12,708 nt of DNA from an uncultured Burkholderiales bacterium (GCA_937897495.1 CALCBL010000184.1:1-12708), one strand, 5' to 3'; counted from the stretch's first letter, positions 1 through 8,225 are shown. The notes: generated by a model from the sequence alone, not told the origin. Translations and numbers: made by a program.

Positions 1-407
1 GATGAGGTCCACTCGGAGCCTGCTAAGCGAGGCGTGGCGGCAACTGTTGGCGTGGCGTCTCCACCTGGGCCGCTGTTGGTTCTGCCCGTCATGAAAAATG
101 AATAAGGCGTGCCATTGGTCAGGCCAGTGACCACATAAGGGGATGTCACCTTGAGTCGGTATGTCGAGCCCGATGTGGCGAGCCAGTTGCTTAAGCTTAA
201 GTTGGGGTTATTGGGGGCTGCGAAAATCCAGTACTCAACCCCTGGTGTTTCTTTCCAACTCACGGTCACTTGACTGTCTCCGGCAACAACACTCAAACCG
301 CCGACGGGAGGCGCAGGCGTTGAGGACGTGGAGCTGCCGCCACAAGCTGCCAAAAGCAGGGCCGATGTCAGAACCAGCAGATAAGCGCGAATGGAATGCA
401 AAGACAT
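1..407 (-). CDS. Fibronectin type III-like lipoprotein, 3' end missing
   Basis: This frame is open from an ATG at 407 to the left edge (135 codons visible), so the protein is cut by the window and its full size is unknown. The N-terminus is a lipoprotein signal peptide: a short polar start with R7, a hydrophobic stretch at residues 9-20, then the lipobox L19-A20-A21-C22 followed by GGSSTSS, a typical flexible linker. C22 would be lipidated and the protein anchored to a membrane facing the periplasm or exterior. From about residue 33 the pattern (GLSVVAGDSQVTVSW, then VTGLTNGTPYSFFMTG) is a fibronectin type III-like beta-sandwich, a binding or spacer module. After it, TVAATPRLA suggests a linker to another domain beyond the edge. 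A good Shine-Dalgarno (AGGAAG, plus-strand 413-418) lies 5 bases before the ATG and supports this start. It is divergent from the MAPEG gene. The overall function cannot be assigned. Confidence 0.8.
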   Translation of the reverse strand, partial: MSLHSIRAYLLVLTSALLLAACGGSSTSSTPAPPVGGLSVVAGDSQVTVSWKETPGVEYWIFAAPNNPNLSLSNWLATSGSTYRLKVTSPYVVTGLTNGTPYSFFMTGRTNSGPGGDATPTVAATPRLAGSEWTS

Positions 408-568
408 GAAAACTTCCTGTACGGAACCGAATAAACCCAAATTCTAAGTGACCAGACTGGGAAATGTGCCAATGTCAGAGTTTAGGCCTTCGTAGAGGCT
501 ATTTTTAACTTTATTAAGTGACTAGAATAGCTCTCGATGTCGGAGTTTTTCCAGAAAGAGATCTCAAT
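408..568. promoter_or_regulatory. Divergent intergenic region, lipoprotein / MAPEG gene
   Basis: This is the longest non-coding gap in the window, 161 bases, AT-richer than its surroundings. Each direction has a -10-like TAGAAT: on the plus strand at 523-528 (41 bases before the MAPEG ATG) and on the minus strand at 441-446 (34 bases before the lipoprotein ATG). Neither has a good -35 at 16-18 bases, so the promoter calls are weak. The 12-mer TAAGTGACYAGA occurs twice in the same orientation, at 445-456 and 515-526, 70 bases apart. Confidence 0.35.
413..418 (-). promoter_or_regulatory. Ribosome binding site of the lipoprotein gene
   Basis: Read on the minus strand this is AGGAAG inside ACAGGAAGTTTTC-ATG, 5 bases from the start codon. 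It is one of the two clear Shine-Dalgarno sequences in the window and fixes the start at 407. Confidence 0.7.
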
Positions 569-949
569 ATGAATGTTGCCATTGCCTCTTTGTTGGTGGC
601 GGGCTTGATGCCCATCGTTTGTGCTGGTATTGCCAAAGCCGGCAAGAAGAATTACGACAATCACAATCCGCGTGAGTGGTTGGCGCAACAAACGGGTTAC
701 CGAGCCAGGGCCAATGCCGCACAAGGCAATTGTTTTGAGGCATTTCCCTTTTATGCCATTGGCATTTTGGTAGCCATGCATGCCCAGGTACCGCAGGAAC
801 GCATTGACATTTACGCTGGCGTTTTCATAGTGGCTCGAGTGGCCTACATTGCCTGCTATGTAATTGACCAAGACAAGCTTCGCTCACTGGCTTGGTTCGT
901 TGGTTTTCTATGCACCCTTGGTTTGTATTCAGCCAGCCTGGGTGCTTAA
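569..949 (+). CDS. MAPEG family membrane protein
   Basis: This is a 126-residue integral membrane protein of the MAPEG superfamily (membrane-associated proteins in eicosanoid and glutathione metabolism), whose usual size is 120-160 residues. The hydrophobic segments at about 2-21, 57-72, 81-99 and 105-124 give the expected four-helix topology. The family signature is present: YDNHNPRE at residues 29-36, and RARANAAQGNCFEAFP at 45-60, where the conserved Arg, Asn and Glu form the glutathione-binding site in characterised members. Bacterial members of this clade are mostly uncharacterised, so glutathione-dependent activity is only a family inference. I chose the ATG at 569 because it begins the first membrane helix, as in the family. 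The frame stays open upstream to a GTG at 518, but those 17 extra residues do not look like MAPEG. The gene stands alone, ended by a strong terminator and convergent with glnS. Confidence 0.85.
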   Translation: MNVAIASLLVAGLMPIVCAGIAKAGKKNYDNHNPREWLAQQTGYRARANAAQGNCFEAFPFYAIGILVAMHAQVPQERIDIYAGVFIVARVAYIACYVIDQDKLRSLAWFVGFLCTLGLYSASLGA

Positions 950-965
950 ATTGACCCCATAAGAG

Positions 966-998
966 GGCGCACTCACTGTGAAGTGAGGCGCCTTTTTT
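966..998 (+). terminator. Rho-independent terminator after the MAPEG gene
   Basis: GGCGC (966-970), a bulged A, CTCAC (972-976), loop TGTGAA, then GTGAG (983-987) and GCGCC (988-992) form a ten-pair stem with one bulge, followed by six T (993-998). The structure starts 16 bases after the MAPEG stop. It lies 4 bases from the glnS stop on the other strand. In the glnS direction the hairpin is followed only by a weak T-rich stretch, so it probably works mainly for the plus strand. Confidence 0.85.
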
Positions 999-1002
999 GT
1001 TG

Positions 1003-2838
1003 TCACTTGCTCCAGGTGTCTTTCAGGCCTGTACAGCGGTTAAAGATCAGCTTGTTGGCATTGTGGTCGATGCGATCCGCCACAAAATAGCCGTGTCTTT
1101 CAAATTGAAATTTGGCATCGGGTGCACTGCTTGCCAATGAAGGCTCGACAAAAGCGGTTATCACTTTCAGGCTTTCTGGGTTAAAGCTGGTCAAGAAGTC
1201 TTTGCCACCTGCATCTGGATGGGCTTCTGTGAACAAGCGGTCGTACAAGCGCACTTCAGCCGAAACTGCATCAGCCTGTGACACCCAAGTCATCACGCCT
1301 TTTACTTTCACACTGTCAGAGCCTGGTGTGCCGCTTTTGGTGTCTGGCATAAATTGCGCAAGCACTTCGGTCACCTTGCCATCGGCATCTTTGTTGGCGC
1401 CAGTGCATTCAATGACATAGCCGTATTTCAGGCGAACTTTGTTGCCAGGGAACAAACGAAAGAAGCCTTTGGGTGGGTTGTCTTCATAGTCAGTGCGCTC
1501 GATCCAAAGCGATTTTCCAAATTGGAAATGCCTTTGCCCTAACTCAGGATGATGCGGATGAACAGGTGCATGACAAGCCTCTAGCTTGCCTGCGCCCATC
1601 AGTTCATCCCAATTTGTGATGGTGAGCTGAAGTGGGTCGAGGACGGCCATGGCGCGCGCAGCCTTGGGGTCTAGGTCATCGCGCAAACAACCCTCTAAGG
1701 TGCTGTAGTCAATCCATGAATCACTTTTGGTCACGCCAATGCGTTCTGCAAAAAGCTGCAAACTCTCGGGCGTGTAGCCGCGGCGACGAAGTCCCACAAT
1801 GGTGGGCATGCGGGGGTCGTCCCATCCGCTGACTTTGCTTTCATTGACCAATTGGGCCAGCTTGCGTTTGCTGGTGATCACGTAGGTGAGGTTGAGTCTT
1901 GCAAATTCGTATTGCTTCGGATTGGGACTTGCAAGAAGTGCCGCCAATGGCGTGCCATCTGCCTGTGTATGGCTTTCGCTCAAGCGCGTTAAAAGCCAAT
2001 CGTAAAACGGACGCTGATCTTCAAACTCAAGCGTGCAAATGCTGTGGGTGATTTGCTCTAGCGCATCTTCAATGGGATGCGCGAAGGTGTACATCGGGTA
2101 AATGCACCATGTATCGCCTGTGTTGTGGTGCGTCGCCTTTCGAATGCGGTAAATGGCAGGGTCGCGCAAGTTGATGTTGGGCGATGCCATGTCAATTTTG
2201 GCGCGAAGGACAGCTGCACCATCGGCTAGCTTGCCATCGCGCATTTCGCGGAAACGAATTAAATTTTCTTCGGTTGTGCGCGAGCGGAAAGGGCTGTTCT
2301 TGCCGGGCGTATTAAAGTCGCCACGGTGGGCTCGCATGTCCTCGGCTGATTGCTCGTCTACATACGCTAAGTTCGCTTGTATGAGAAATTCGGCAGCCCG
2401 GTACATGAAGTCGAAATAATCGCTGGCCTGGTACAAATGCGCAGTGCCATGAGCATCCCAATTGAAACCCAACCATGTCACGGCATCCAAAATCGAGTTG
2501 ACGTATTCGGTGTCTTCTTTTTCCGGATTGGTATCGTCAAAGCGCATGTGGCAGACGCCCCCATAATCACGCGCCAAGCCAAAGTTCAGGCAAATGCTTT
2601 TGGCATGGCCGATGTGCAAATAGCCATTGGGCTCGGGCGGAAAACGTGTGCGAATTTTGGCGGGGTCGGGAGAGCCGGCGGCATGATGCAAAGCATCACC
2701 CGGAGAGCCTGCCCATTTGCGCTGCGCGTAAGTTCCTTGAGTCAGATCGGACTCAATGATTTGACGCAAAAAATTACTGACCTTGTGGGCGTCCTGTGGG
2801 GCGTCTGTCGGCTTGACTTTGTCGTTGGCTGTGCTCAT
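1003..2838 (-). CDS. glnS: Glutaminyl-tRNA synthetase (GlnRS)
   Basis: Class I aminoacyl-tRNA synthetase that charges tRNA-Gln with glutamine in the cytoplasm, 611 residues. The catalytic Rossmann fold carries PPEPNGYLHIGHAKS (residues 68-81ish) with the HIGH motif at 75-78, and the second ATP motif reads ITSKRKL at 321-327, where E. coli GlnRS has VMSKRKL. RFDDTNPEKED (99-109), PGKNSPFR and DALEQITHSICTLEF are GlnRS/GluRS-family blocks matching E. coli GlnRS closely. The C-terminal third (about 400-611) is the anticodon-binding beta-barrel part and ends FNRCTGLKDTWSK. It is longer than the E. coli enzyme (554 residues) mainly through two insertions: about 20 residues at 41-60 before the HIGH block, and about 15 at 289-305 before PKQYEFARLNL. 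A convincing promoter sits directly against the ATG at 2838, with no ribosome binding site between, so a leaderless mRNA is predicted. Divergent from uppP. Confidence 0.97.
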   Translation of the reverse strand: MSTANDKVKPTDAPQDAHKVSNFLRQIIESDLTQGTYAQRKWAGSPGDALHHAAGSPDPAKIRTRFPPEPNGYLHIGHAKSICLNFGLARDYGGVCHMRFDDTNPEKEDTEYVNSILDAVTWLGFNWDAHGTAHLYQASDYFDFMYRAAEFLIQANLAYVDEQSAEDMRAHRGDFNTPGKNSPFRSRTTEENLIRFREMRDGKLADGAAVLRAKIDMASPNINLRDPAIYRIRKATHHNTGDTWCIYPMYTFAHPIEDALEQITHSICTLEFEDQRPFYDWLLTRLSESHTQADGTPLAALLASPNPKQYEFARLNLTYVITSKRKLAQLVNESKVSGWDDPRMPTIVGLRRRGYTPESLQLFAERIGVTKSDSWIDYSTLEGCLRDDLDPKAARAMAVLDPLQLTITNWDELMGAGKLEACHAPVHPHHPELGQRHFQFGKSLWIERTDYEDNPPKGFFRLFPGNKVRLKYGYVIECTGANKDADGKVTEVLAQFMPDTKSGTPGSDSVKVKGVMTWVSQADAVSAEVRLYDRLFTEAHPDAGGKDFLTSFNPESLKVITAFVEPSLASSAPDAKFQFERHGYFVADRIDHNANKLIFNRCTGLKDTWSK

Positions 2839-2844
2839 GGCACG

Positions 2845-2872
2845 ATTTTAGAGCCAGACGACGCCATGTGAA
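2845..2872 (-). promoter_or_regulatory. Sigma70-type promoter of glnS, leaderless configuration
   Basis: On the minus strand: -35 TTCACA (plus-strand 2867-2872, 5 of 6 to consensus), a 16-base spacer, then -10 TAAAAT (2845-2850, 5 of 6). Only six bases, CGTGCC, separate the -10 from the glnS ATG at 2838, so initiation at the usual distance falls on or beside the A of the start codon. The opposite strand has a -10-like GATAAT at 2886-2891 for uppP, so the two promoters would crowd each other in this 76-base gap. Confidence 0.6.
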
Positions 2873-2903
2873 GCTTCTCTGAGGTGATAATTGAAGGGTA
2901 ACT

Positions 2904-2909
2904 AAGGAG
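2904..2909 (+). promoter_or_regulatory. Ribosome binding site that fixes the uppP GTG start
   Basis: AAGGAG lies 5 bases before GTG at 2915, which is ideal spacing. The nearest alternative, ATG at 2924, would be 14 bases away. This supports a GTG start. Confidence 0.75.
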
Positions 2910-2914
2910 CACTG

Positions 2915-3739
2915 GTGGATTTAATGTTGCTGGCCAAAGCCGCTGCCATGGGCGTGGTGGAAGGCTTGACCGAATTTTTGCCCATTTCATCAACAGGTCA
3001 TCTGATTTTGGCCGGTGCCTTGCTTGGTTTTAACGATGACAAAGCCAAGGTTTTTGACATCGCCATTCAAACGGGTGCTATCTTTGCCGTCATCTTGGTC
3101 TATTGGGAAAAAATTCGATCTACGGCCAAAGCTTTCAGGTACCAAGTCGAAGCGCAGCGCTTTGTTCTCAACGTGTTCATTGGATTTTTTCCAGCCGTGG
3201 TGTTGGGCTTGCTTTTTGGCAAATTGATCAAAGAACATTTGTTCAACCCTTGGGTTGTGGCCACGACCTTCATTGTGGGTGGCTTCATTATTTTGTGGGC
3301 CGAAAGACGACCACCCTCAAGTGTGCGCATTCGCACCGTCGAAGACATGAGGGGGCGGGATGCTTTGATGGTCGGACTGGTTCAGTGCTTGGCCATGATT
3401 CCTGGCACCAGTCGCAGTGGTGCCACCATCATTGGCGGCATGTTGCTGGGTTTGTCGCGCAAAGCGGCCACTGATTTTTCATTCTTTTTGGCCATTCCAA
3501 CACTCATTGGTGCTGGCGTTTATAGCCTCTACAAAGAACGCGCGCTGCTGTCTGTGGAAGATATTCCCATGTTCGCCACAGGCTTGGTGGTGTCCTTCAT
3601 CAGCGCTTGGATTTGCGTGCGGTGGCTCTTGAAGTACATCGCCACGCACAGCTTTGAAATTTTTGCTTGGTACCGCATTGCTTTTGGCATTGTGGTGCTT
3701 GCAACAGCTTGGACAGGCGTGGTCGACTGGGCACCTTAA
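2915..3739 (+). CDS. uppP: Undecaprenyl-diphosphatase UppP (BacA)
   Basis: Integral inner-membrane enzyme that removes one phosphate from undecaprenyl diphosphate, regenerating the carrier lipid used for peptidoglycan and other surface polymers. In E. coli overexpression gives bacitracin resistance. At 274 residues it has the normal family length. The two signature regions are intact: the (E/Q)xxxE-type block with E16, E20 and [10 protein letters not shown] (21-30, including S26 and H29), and the PGTSRSGAT block (163-171) with R167. These form the active site on the periplasmic side. Several hydrophobic helices span the chain, for example 50-63, 84-103, 113-129, 188-205, 219-238 and 253-268. 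The GTG start follows from the ribosome binding site at 2904-2909. It is divergent from glnS and convergent with the alpha/beta hydrolase gene, leaving only 19 bases between stops and no visible hairpin terminator. Confidence 0.96.
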   Translation: MDLMLLAKAAAMGVVEGLTEFLPISSTGHLILAGALLGFNDDKAKVFDIAIQTGAIFAVILVYWEKIRSTAKAFRYQVEAQRFVLNVFIGFFPAVVLGLLFGKLIKEHLFNPWVVATTFIVGGFIILWAERRPPSSVRIRTVEDMRGRDALMVGLVQCLAMIPGTSRSGATIIGGMLLGLSRKAATDFSFFLAIPTLIGAGVYSLYKERALLSVEDIPMFATGLVVSFISAWICVRWLLKYIATHSFEIFAWYRIAFGIVVLATAWTGVVDWAP

Positions 3740-3758
3740 AAGGGCACCTACTGTCTGT

Positions 3759-4565
3759 TTAATGCGCGCCCATGTTTCGCAAGGCGGCTTCTACGGCAGC
3801 GGCTGTTGCCATGGGCTTTTCCATGGGGAACAAGTGAGAGCCATCCAGCCACATCACTCTGCCTTTGGAGACCTTGTCGGTTAACTCCGAGCCTACTAGG
3901 CGCATTTCTCGGGAGTGTGTGCCGCCAATGAAGGCCACATGGCATTTGAGCGGTTGTCGCTTTAGCATCGACGACAAGTTGTGCGGCAAGGTGTTGTAAA
4001 TGGCCGTTTCAATGACGCGATCAAAGCTTAAAACACGCTCGCCATTTTCGATGCGAGTGCCAAATTCTGCGTAGTCTCTGAGTGCATCAGGGTGCCAGTG
4101 TGAAAATGCACGCTTGTGTTGGAAGTGCTCAATCACAGCTTCAATGTTGGGCCAATGTTGCCGGCGTGATTTGCTGATTCGGCCTGGACTGACAGAGCCA
4201 ATCCAGTTGGTTTTCTTGACCAGATTGAGCGCACTGGCTTTCCAACCACCCACCACAGGTGAGTCAAGAAGGACCACACCCGCTGTTAAATCAGGGTGCT
4301 TGGAAGCGCACATCAAACTGAGAAGTCCGCCTAGAGAGTGTCCGATCAGGTAAGGCTTGCTGCCCGTCTGATCCGCAGATTTTTTTGCAAAATCTGCCAG
4401 TTCTTGGACCAAGTAAGGCCAATTGCTGGTGACTGGAAACAGAGGGTCGTGGCCAAACTTTTCAATCGAGGAGACTTTGAAACCTCTTCGGCTTAAGTCG
4501 TTTGTGAAACTTCGGTAAGTGCTGGCTGGGAAACCATTGCCGTGCGAAAAAATGACGTTGTTCAT
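3759..4565 (-). CDS. Alpha/beta hydrolase
   Basis: A 268-residue single-domain alpha/beta-hydrolase-fold protein with no signal peptide, probably cytoplasmic. The oxyanion-hole region is FSHGNGFPAS (6-15). The nucleophile elbow is GHSLGG (75-80) with S77 as catalytic serine. The likely catalytic histidine is H244 in LDGSHLFPMEKP. The acid is less clear: D101 in VVLLDSPV is a candidate, because the strand before the histidine (VAFIGGTHSREM, 210-221) offers only E220 at the usual place. The substrate cannot be told from sequence; esterase, thioesterase or lactonase are all possible. The ATG lies 4 bases after the mutS stop, so the gene is the distal member of the suhB-mutS transcript and is probably translated by re-initiation. 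Confidence 0.85.
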   Translation of the reverse strand: MNNVIFSHGNGFPASTYRSFTNDLSRRGFKVSSIEKFGHDPLFPVTSNWPYLVQELADFAKKSADQTGSKPYLIGHSLGGLLSLMCASKHPDLTAGVVLLDSPVVGGWKASALNLVKKTNWIGSVSPGRISKSRRQHWPNIEAVIEHFQHKRAFSHWHPDALRDYAEFGTRIENGERVLSFDRVIETAIYNTLPHNLSSMLKRQPLKCHVAFIGGTHSREMRLVGSELTDKVSKGRVMWLDGSHLFPMEKPMATAAAVEAALRNMGAH

Positions 4566-4569
4566 TGGC

Positions 4570-7230
4570 TCAATTTTCTGAACGCTTTAAGACGCGCTGC
4601 AAACTGTACAGGGCTTCTAAGGCTTCGCGGGGACTGAGCGCATCGGGATCGATTTGATTCAGAGCAGCTTCTAAAGCGGAAGGCCCGGCATGCTCTGATT
4701 CAGGCGGCGGGGCAAACAGATCGACCTGAATGCGGTTTTCATTGGCGCCGGCTTCCAATGCCGTTAAAGTGTGACGCGCATGGCTCAAAACAGATGTGGG
4801 CATGCCAGCCAAGCGTGCCACTTGCACGCCATAACTCTTGCTGGCGGGGCCTGCTTGCAGCTCATGCAAAAAGACAATGTCATTGCCCGATTCTGTGGCA
4901 CCCACGTGCATGTTCAAAGCGGCATGGTGCGTGGCGGGAAACTCGGTGAGCTCAAAGTAATGTGTAGCAAACAGCGAGAAGGCTTGCGTCTTGTCGTGCA
5001 AATGCGTGGCAATGCCACTGGCCAAGGCCAGGCCATCAAAGGTGGAGGTGCCGCGGCCAATTTCGTCCATGAGCACCAAGGACAAAGGCGTGGCACTGTG
5101 CAAAATTTGAGCAGCTTCGGTCATCTCCAACATGAACGTCGATTGGGCATTGGCCAAGTCATCGGCAGCACCGATGCGGGTGTGGATGGCATCAATGGGG
5201 CCCAGTCTGCAACTGCTGGCGGGCACATGACTGCCGATGCTGGCTAAAAGCACAATCAATGCCACTTGGCGCATGTAGGTGGACTTGCCGCCCATGTTGG
5301 GGCCCGTGATGATTTGCAAACGTTGCTTGCTGTTCATCAAACAATCGTTGGCAATGAAATTGCCACCCGAAGTTTCAGCCAAACGAGCCTCTACAACGGG
5401 GTGGCGACCTTGTCGAATTTCAATGCAGGGCTCTTTGGCAAATTGGGGTGCGCACCAGTTCAATGTGATGGCACGCTCGGTGAGTGTGCAAAGGGCATCC
5501 AAAGCTGCCATGGCTTGCGCCAATTGGGTGAGAGCTTGGATGTGGGTTTGCAGTTGGTCGAGCAAAATTTCGTAAAGGTATTTTTCGCGGGCCAAAGCAC
5601 GCTCTTGCGCAGACAAGGCTTTGTCTTCAAAGGCTTTGAGCTCGGGCGTGATAAAACGCTCGGCATTTTTCAAAGTTTGACGGCGGCGGTAGTCGTCAGG
5701 CACTTTGTCGATTTGACCTTGCGTGACTTCAATGTAGAAGCCGTGCACCCGGTTGAACTGAACTTTCAAATTGGCAATGCCAGTTCGCGCTTTTTCACGC
5801 GTTTCCAACTCAAGCAGGAAGTCGTCGCAATTGGTTTGAATGGCACGCAGTTCGTCCAGTTCTGCATCAAGGCCGTTGGCCATCACGCCGCCATCGCGAA
5901 TTAAATTGGCGGGTTCTTCCAGGAGGGCTTGTTGCAATATTTCTGTGAGGCCAACGGGCGGTTGCAAATTGACATGAATGTCGTGCAATAACTTGGTGGG
6001 TGACAAGTGGCCCAAGGTGTCTTGCAAGTGATGCGACAAAGATGCAGAACGAATGAGTGCATTTTTGAGGGCTACCAATTCACGCGGCCGAACCTGCTTC
6101 AGCGCTATGCGCGCTGTAATGCGCTCCACATCGCTGGCGCCTTTGAGTTGTTCGCGCAATCTGGCCCAGATGGCCATGCCGCTCTGGGCGGCTGCGCTGT
6201 TGTCGTTCAACTGATCAAGGGCGGCCAAACGTTCTACCGCAACTTGCCTGTCGCGCGGCGGATTGAGTAACCATTGTTTGAGTTGACGGCTGCCCATGCC
6301 AGTCATGCAAGTGTCTAGCAAAGAGAAGAGGGTGGGCGAGTCTTCGCCCCGCAAAGTTTGTGTGAGTTCTAAATTGCGACGCGTGCTGGTGGGCAGGTCA
6401 ATGAGCTCGTTGGCCTTTTGCACTTTGAGCTGCGACACATGTGGCAGTGATCTGCCTTGCGTATGTTCTGCATAGGTGAGCAAAGCACCTGCTGCGGCAT
6501 GTGCATGACTGAGTTTGTCAGCATCCCATGCGGCCAGGCTGGCCACATTGAGCTGCTTGATCAGTTTGCTGTGTCCTAAACCAGCTTCGTATTGAAAGTC
6601 GGGCCGCAGCGTGAGTGACAAGGCCATGCCACGTTGACCCAAGCGCATGGATTGAAGTTGTTGTTCCCATTTGGGTGTGATGCTGGCGCTGACCAACAAC
6701 TCGCTGGGTGCAATTCTCTCAAGCCAATCGGCCAATTCATCGTGCGTGCATTCAGCTAAATGCAAGATGCCTTGTGTGACACTCAGCCAAGCCATGCCGC
6801 ACGCATTGCGCGGCGCAATGTGCAATGACAACAAAATGGCTTCGCTTTTGTCAGACAGCAACTCAGTGTCTGTGAGCGTGCCTGGTGTGACAACGCGCAC
6901 CACTTTGCGCTCTACAGGCCCCTTGCTGGTGGCCACATCGCCCACTTGCTCGCAGATGGCCACAGACTCACCCAATTTGATGAGTTTGGCCAAATAGTTT
7001 TCGACAGAATGAAACGGCACACCGGCCATGGCAATGGGCTTGCCTGCGGTTTGACCGCGGTGCGTGAGGGTGATGTCCATGAGGCCCGCTGCACGCTCGG
7101 CGTCTTCAAAGAACATTTCGTAAAAGTCACCCATCCGATAAAAAACCAGGGTGTCAGGAAACTCCGCCTTGATGCGCAAATACTGCTGCATCATGGGCGT
7201 GTGAGCACTCAAGTCGAGCGCGTCGGTCAT
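4570..7230 (-). CDS. mutS: DNA mismatch repair protein MutS
   Basis: Recognises mismatches and small loops in newly copied DNA and, with MutL, starts repair. At 886 residues it is slightly longer than E. coli MutS (853). The mismatch-reading Phe-X-Glu motif is present as F36-Y37-E38 in GDFYEMF. A connector domain (about 125-260) and core, lever and clamp regions (about 270-570, with [12 protein letters not shown] at 492-503) follow. The ATPase domain has Walker [10 protein letters not shown] (643-651), Walker [13 protein letters not shown] (719-730) with D722-E723, and the [10 protein letters not shown] segment (754-763). Near the C-terminus QVDLF (835-839) matches the beta sliding-clamp binding consensus QL(S/D)LF, and 850-886 matches the helical tetramerisation tail. 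The start is 3 bases after the suhB stop with no evident ribosome binding site, suggesting translational coupling. The hydrolase gene follows 4 bases later. Confidence 0.97.
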   Translation of the reverse strand: MTDALDLSAHTPMMQQYLRIKAEFPDTLVFYRMGDFYEMFFEDAERAAGLMDITLTHRGQTAGKPIAMAGVPFHSVENYLAKLIKLGESVAICEQVGDVATSKGPVERKVVRVVTPGTLTDTELLSDKSEAILLSLHIAPRNACGMAWLSVTQGILHLAECTHDELADWLERIAPSELLVSASITPKWEQQLQSMRLGQRGMALSLTLRPDFQYEAGLGHSKLIKQLNVASLAAWDADKLSHAHAAAGALLTYAEHTQGRSLPHVSQLKVQKANELIDLPTSTRRNLELTQTLRGEDSPTLFSLLDTCMTGMGSRQLKQWLLNPPRDRQVAVERLAALDQLNDNSAAAQSGMAIWARLREQLKGASDVERITARIALKQVRPRELVALKNALIRSASLSHHLQDTLGHLSPTKLLHDIHVNLQPPVGLTEILQQALLEEPANLIRDGGVMANGLDAELDELRAIQTNCDDFLLELETREKARTGIANLKVQFNRVHGFYIEVTQGQIDKVPDDYRRRQTLKNAERFITPELKAFEDKALSAQERALAREKYLYEILLDQLQTHIQALTQLAQAMAALDALCTLTERAITLNWCAPQFAKEPCIEIRQGRHPVVEARLAETSGGNFIANDCLMNSKQRLQIITGPNMGGKSTYMRQVALIVLLASIGSHVPASSCRLGPIDAIHTRIGAADDLANAQSTFMLEMTEAAQILHSATPLSLVLMDEIGRGTSTFDGLALASGIATHLHDKTQAFSLFATHYFELTEFPATHHAALNMHVGATESGNDIVFLHELQAGPASKSYGVQVARLAGMPTSVLSHARHTLTALEAGANENRIQVDLFAPPPESEHAGPSALEAALNQIDPDALSPREALEALYSLQRVLKRSEN

Positions 7231-7233
7231 GGC

Positions 7234-8124
7234 TTAGATGGGGCTGTCGGTTGAGGTTTGACGTGCTTCCGTATCCTTGATGTCGGCCGCACGCATGGCC
7301 GCTTTTTCGCCAGCACTGGCGAATTTGCTGTACTTGCTCAGGATAGGAACCAGCTGGCCGTAAATTTTGGGCGTGCCTGCCAAGCATTCTTTTTGATCCA
7401 AGAAATCGGCGTCGCCCGTGAAGTTGCCCACCAAGCCGCCCGCTTCAGTGACCAGCAAGGAGCCCGCAGCAACATCCCAAGACTGAAGACCTGTTTCGAA
7501 GAATGCATCTGTAAAACCTGCAGCCACATAGGCTAAGTCCAATGCCGCAGCGCCTGGCCTGCGCAGACCCTCGGTGCGCTGCATCACCTCGCCCATCATG
7601 CGCAGGTATTGGTTGAAGTTGTCGCCTGGACGGAATGGGAAGCCAGTGGAAATAAGGCACTCATGCATTTGGGTGCGCTTGCTGGTGCGCAAGCGGCGGT
7701 CGTTCATGTAGGCGCCGCGGCCTTTGGTGGCTGTGAACAAATCGTTGCGTGAGGGGTCGTAGACCACGGCTTGTTCTACTTTGCCATTGACGGCCAGCGC
7801 AATGCTGACGCAGTAAACAGGAAAACCGTGAATGAAGTTGGTGGTGCCATCGAGCGGATCGATGATCCAAACATGATCGGCGTCGGGGTTGCCATGCGTT
7901 TTGCCAGACTCTTCGGCCAAGATGCCGTGATGAGGATAGGCGGTGAGCAGGGTTTCGATGATGGTGTTTTCGCTGGCCAAATCGACTTCGGTCACAAAGT
8001 CATTGACTTGTTTTTGCGAAATTCGAACAGCCTCCACGTCCAAGGCCGCGCGGTTGATGATGGCGCCGGCGGCGCGTGCAGCCTTGACGGCTACGTTGAG
8101 CATGGGGTGGAGATTTGTCGACAT
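7234..8124 (-). CDS. suhB: Inositol-1-monophosphatase family protein SuhB
   Basis: Mg2+-dependent phosphatase of the inositol monophosphatase family, 296 residues. Metal-binding motifs are all present: E71-E72 in GILAEESG, the DPLDGTTNF signature (89-97), and WDVAAG (216-221). The N-terminus [15 protein letters not shown] aligns with E. coli SuhB, a protein that hydrolyses inositol-1-phosphate and also joins the Nus complex in ribosomal RNA antitermination. Whether the second role applies here is an inference. About 30 C-terminal residues (267-296), rich in Ala, Lys, Asp and Ser, extend beyond the usual SuhB end and look disordered. First gene of the suhB-mutS-hydrolase run and divergent from trmJ. 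No good ribosome binding site precedes the ATG, while a 7-bp perfect inverted repeat lies 26 bases upstream. Confidence 0.95.
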   Translation of the reverse strand: MSTNLHPMLNVAVKAARAAGAIINRAALDVEAVRISQKQVNDFVTEVDLASENTIIETLLTAYPHHGILAEESGKTHGNPDADHVWIIDPLDGTTNFIHGFPVYCVSIALAVNGKVEQAVVYDPSRNDLFTATKGRGAYMNDRRLRTSKRTQMHECLISTGFPFRPGDNFNQYLRMMGEVMQRTEGLRRPGAAALDLAYVAAGFTDAFFETGLQSWDVAAGSLLVTEAGGLVGNFTGDADFLDQKECLAGTPKIYGQLVPILSKYSKFASAGEKAAMRAADIKDTEARQTSTDSPI

Positions 8125-8150
8125 GAATTTTTAAGAGCAAAACCGGAGGT

Positions 8151-8170
8151 CCTCTGTGCGATGACAGAGG
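8151..8170. promoter_or_regulatory. Perfect inverted repeat upstream of suhB
   Basis: CCTCTGT (8151-8157), spacer GCGATG, ACAGAGG (8164-8170). It lies 26 bases upstream of the suhB ATG, so it would be either a hairpin in the suhB leader RNA or a protein site near the promoter. There is no T-run on either side, so it is not an intrinsic terminator. Confidence 0.4.
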
Positions 8171-8225
8171 CGAATGGCGCATTTTCCCATGAAATTTGGC
8201 CCTCGGCGCAGGCCACAGTTCGTTT

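Noticed and set aside
161..409. An 82-codon plus-strand open frame at the left edge
   Set aside because: It lies antisense to the lipoprotein gene, which has a signal peptide, lipobox, domain pattern and ribosome binding site.
518..568. Longer MAPEG start at a GTG codon
   Set aside because: The 17 extra residues are polar and unlike the family N-terminus, which begins directly with the first membrane helix at the ATG at 569.
946..959. Similarity of the minus-strand TGGGGTCAATTTAA after the MAPEG gene to the 3'-end repeat TGGGGTCATTTAA at 12659-12671
   Set aside because: It needs a one-base gap, is single, and overlaps the MAPEG stop codon region; chance similarity is likely without genome-wide copies.
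2377..2871. A 164-codon plus-strand open frame over the glnS start and promoter
   Set aside because: It is a mirror of the glnS coding region (class I signature on the other strand) and runs through the glnS promoter; no ribosome binding site or known family is visible.
3729..3749. GGGCACCT repeated twice at the uppP/hydrolase junction
   Set aside because: An 8-base direct repeat partly in coding sequence, with no hairpin potential; it is neither a terminator nor an evident target-site duplication.
5266..5904. A 212-codon open frame on the plus strand inside mutS
   Set aside because: It is antisense to a fully supported mutS and shows no recognisable domain. Long antisense frames are common opposite coding sequence with this codon bias.
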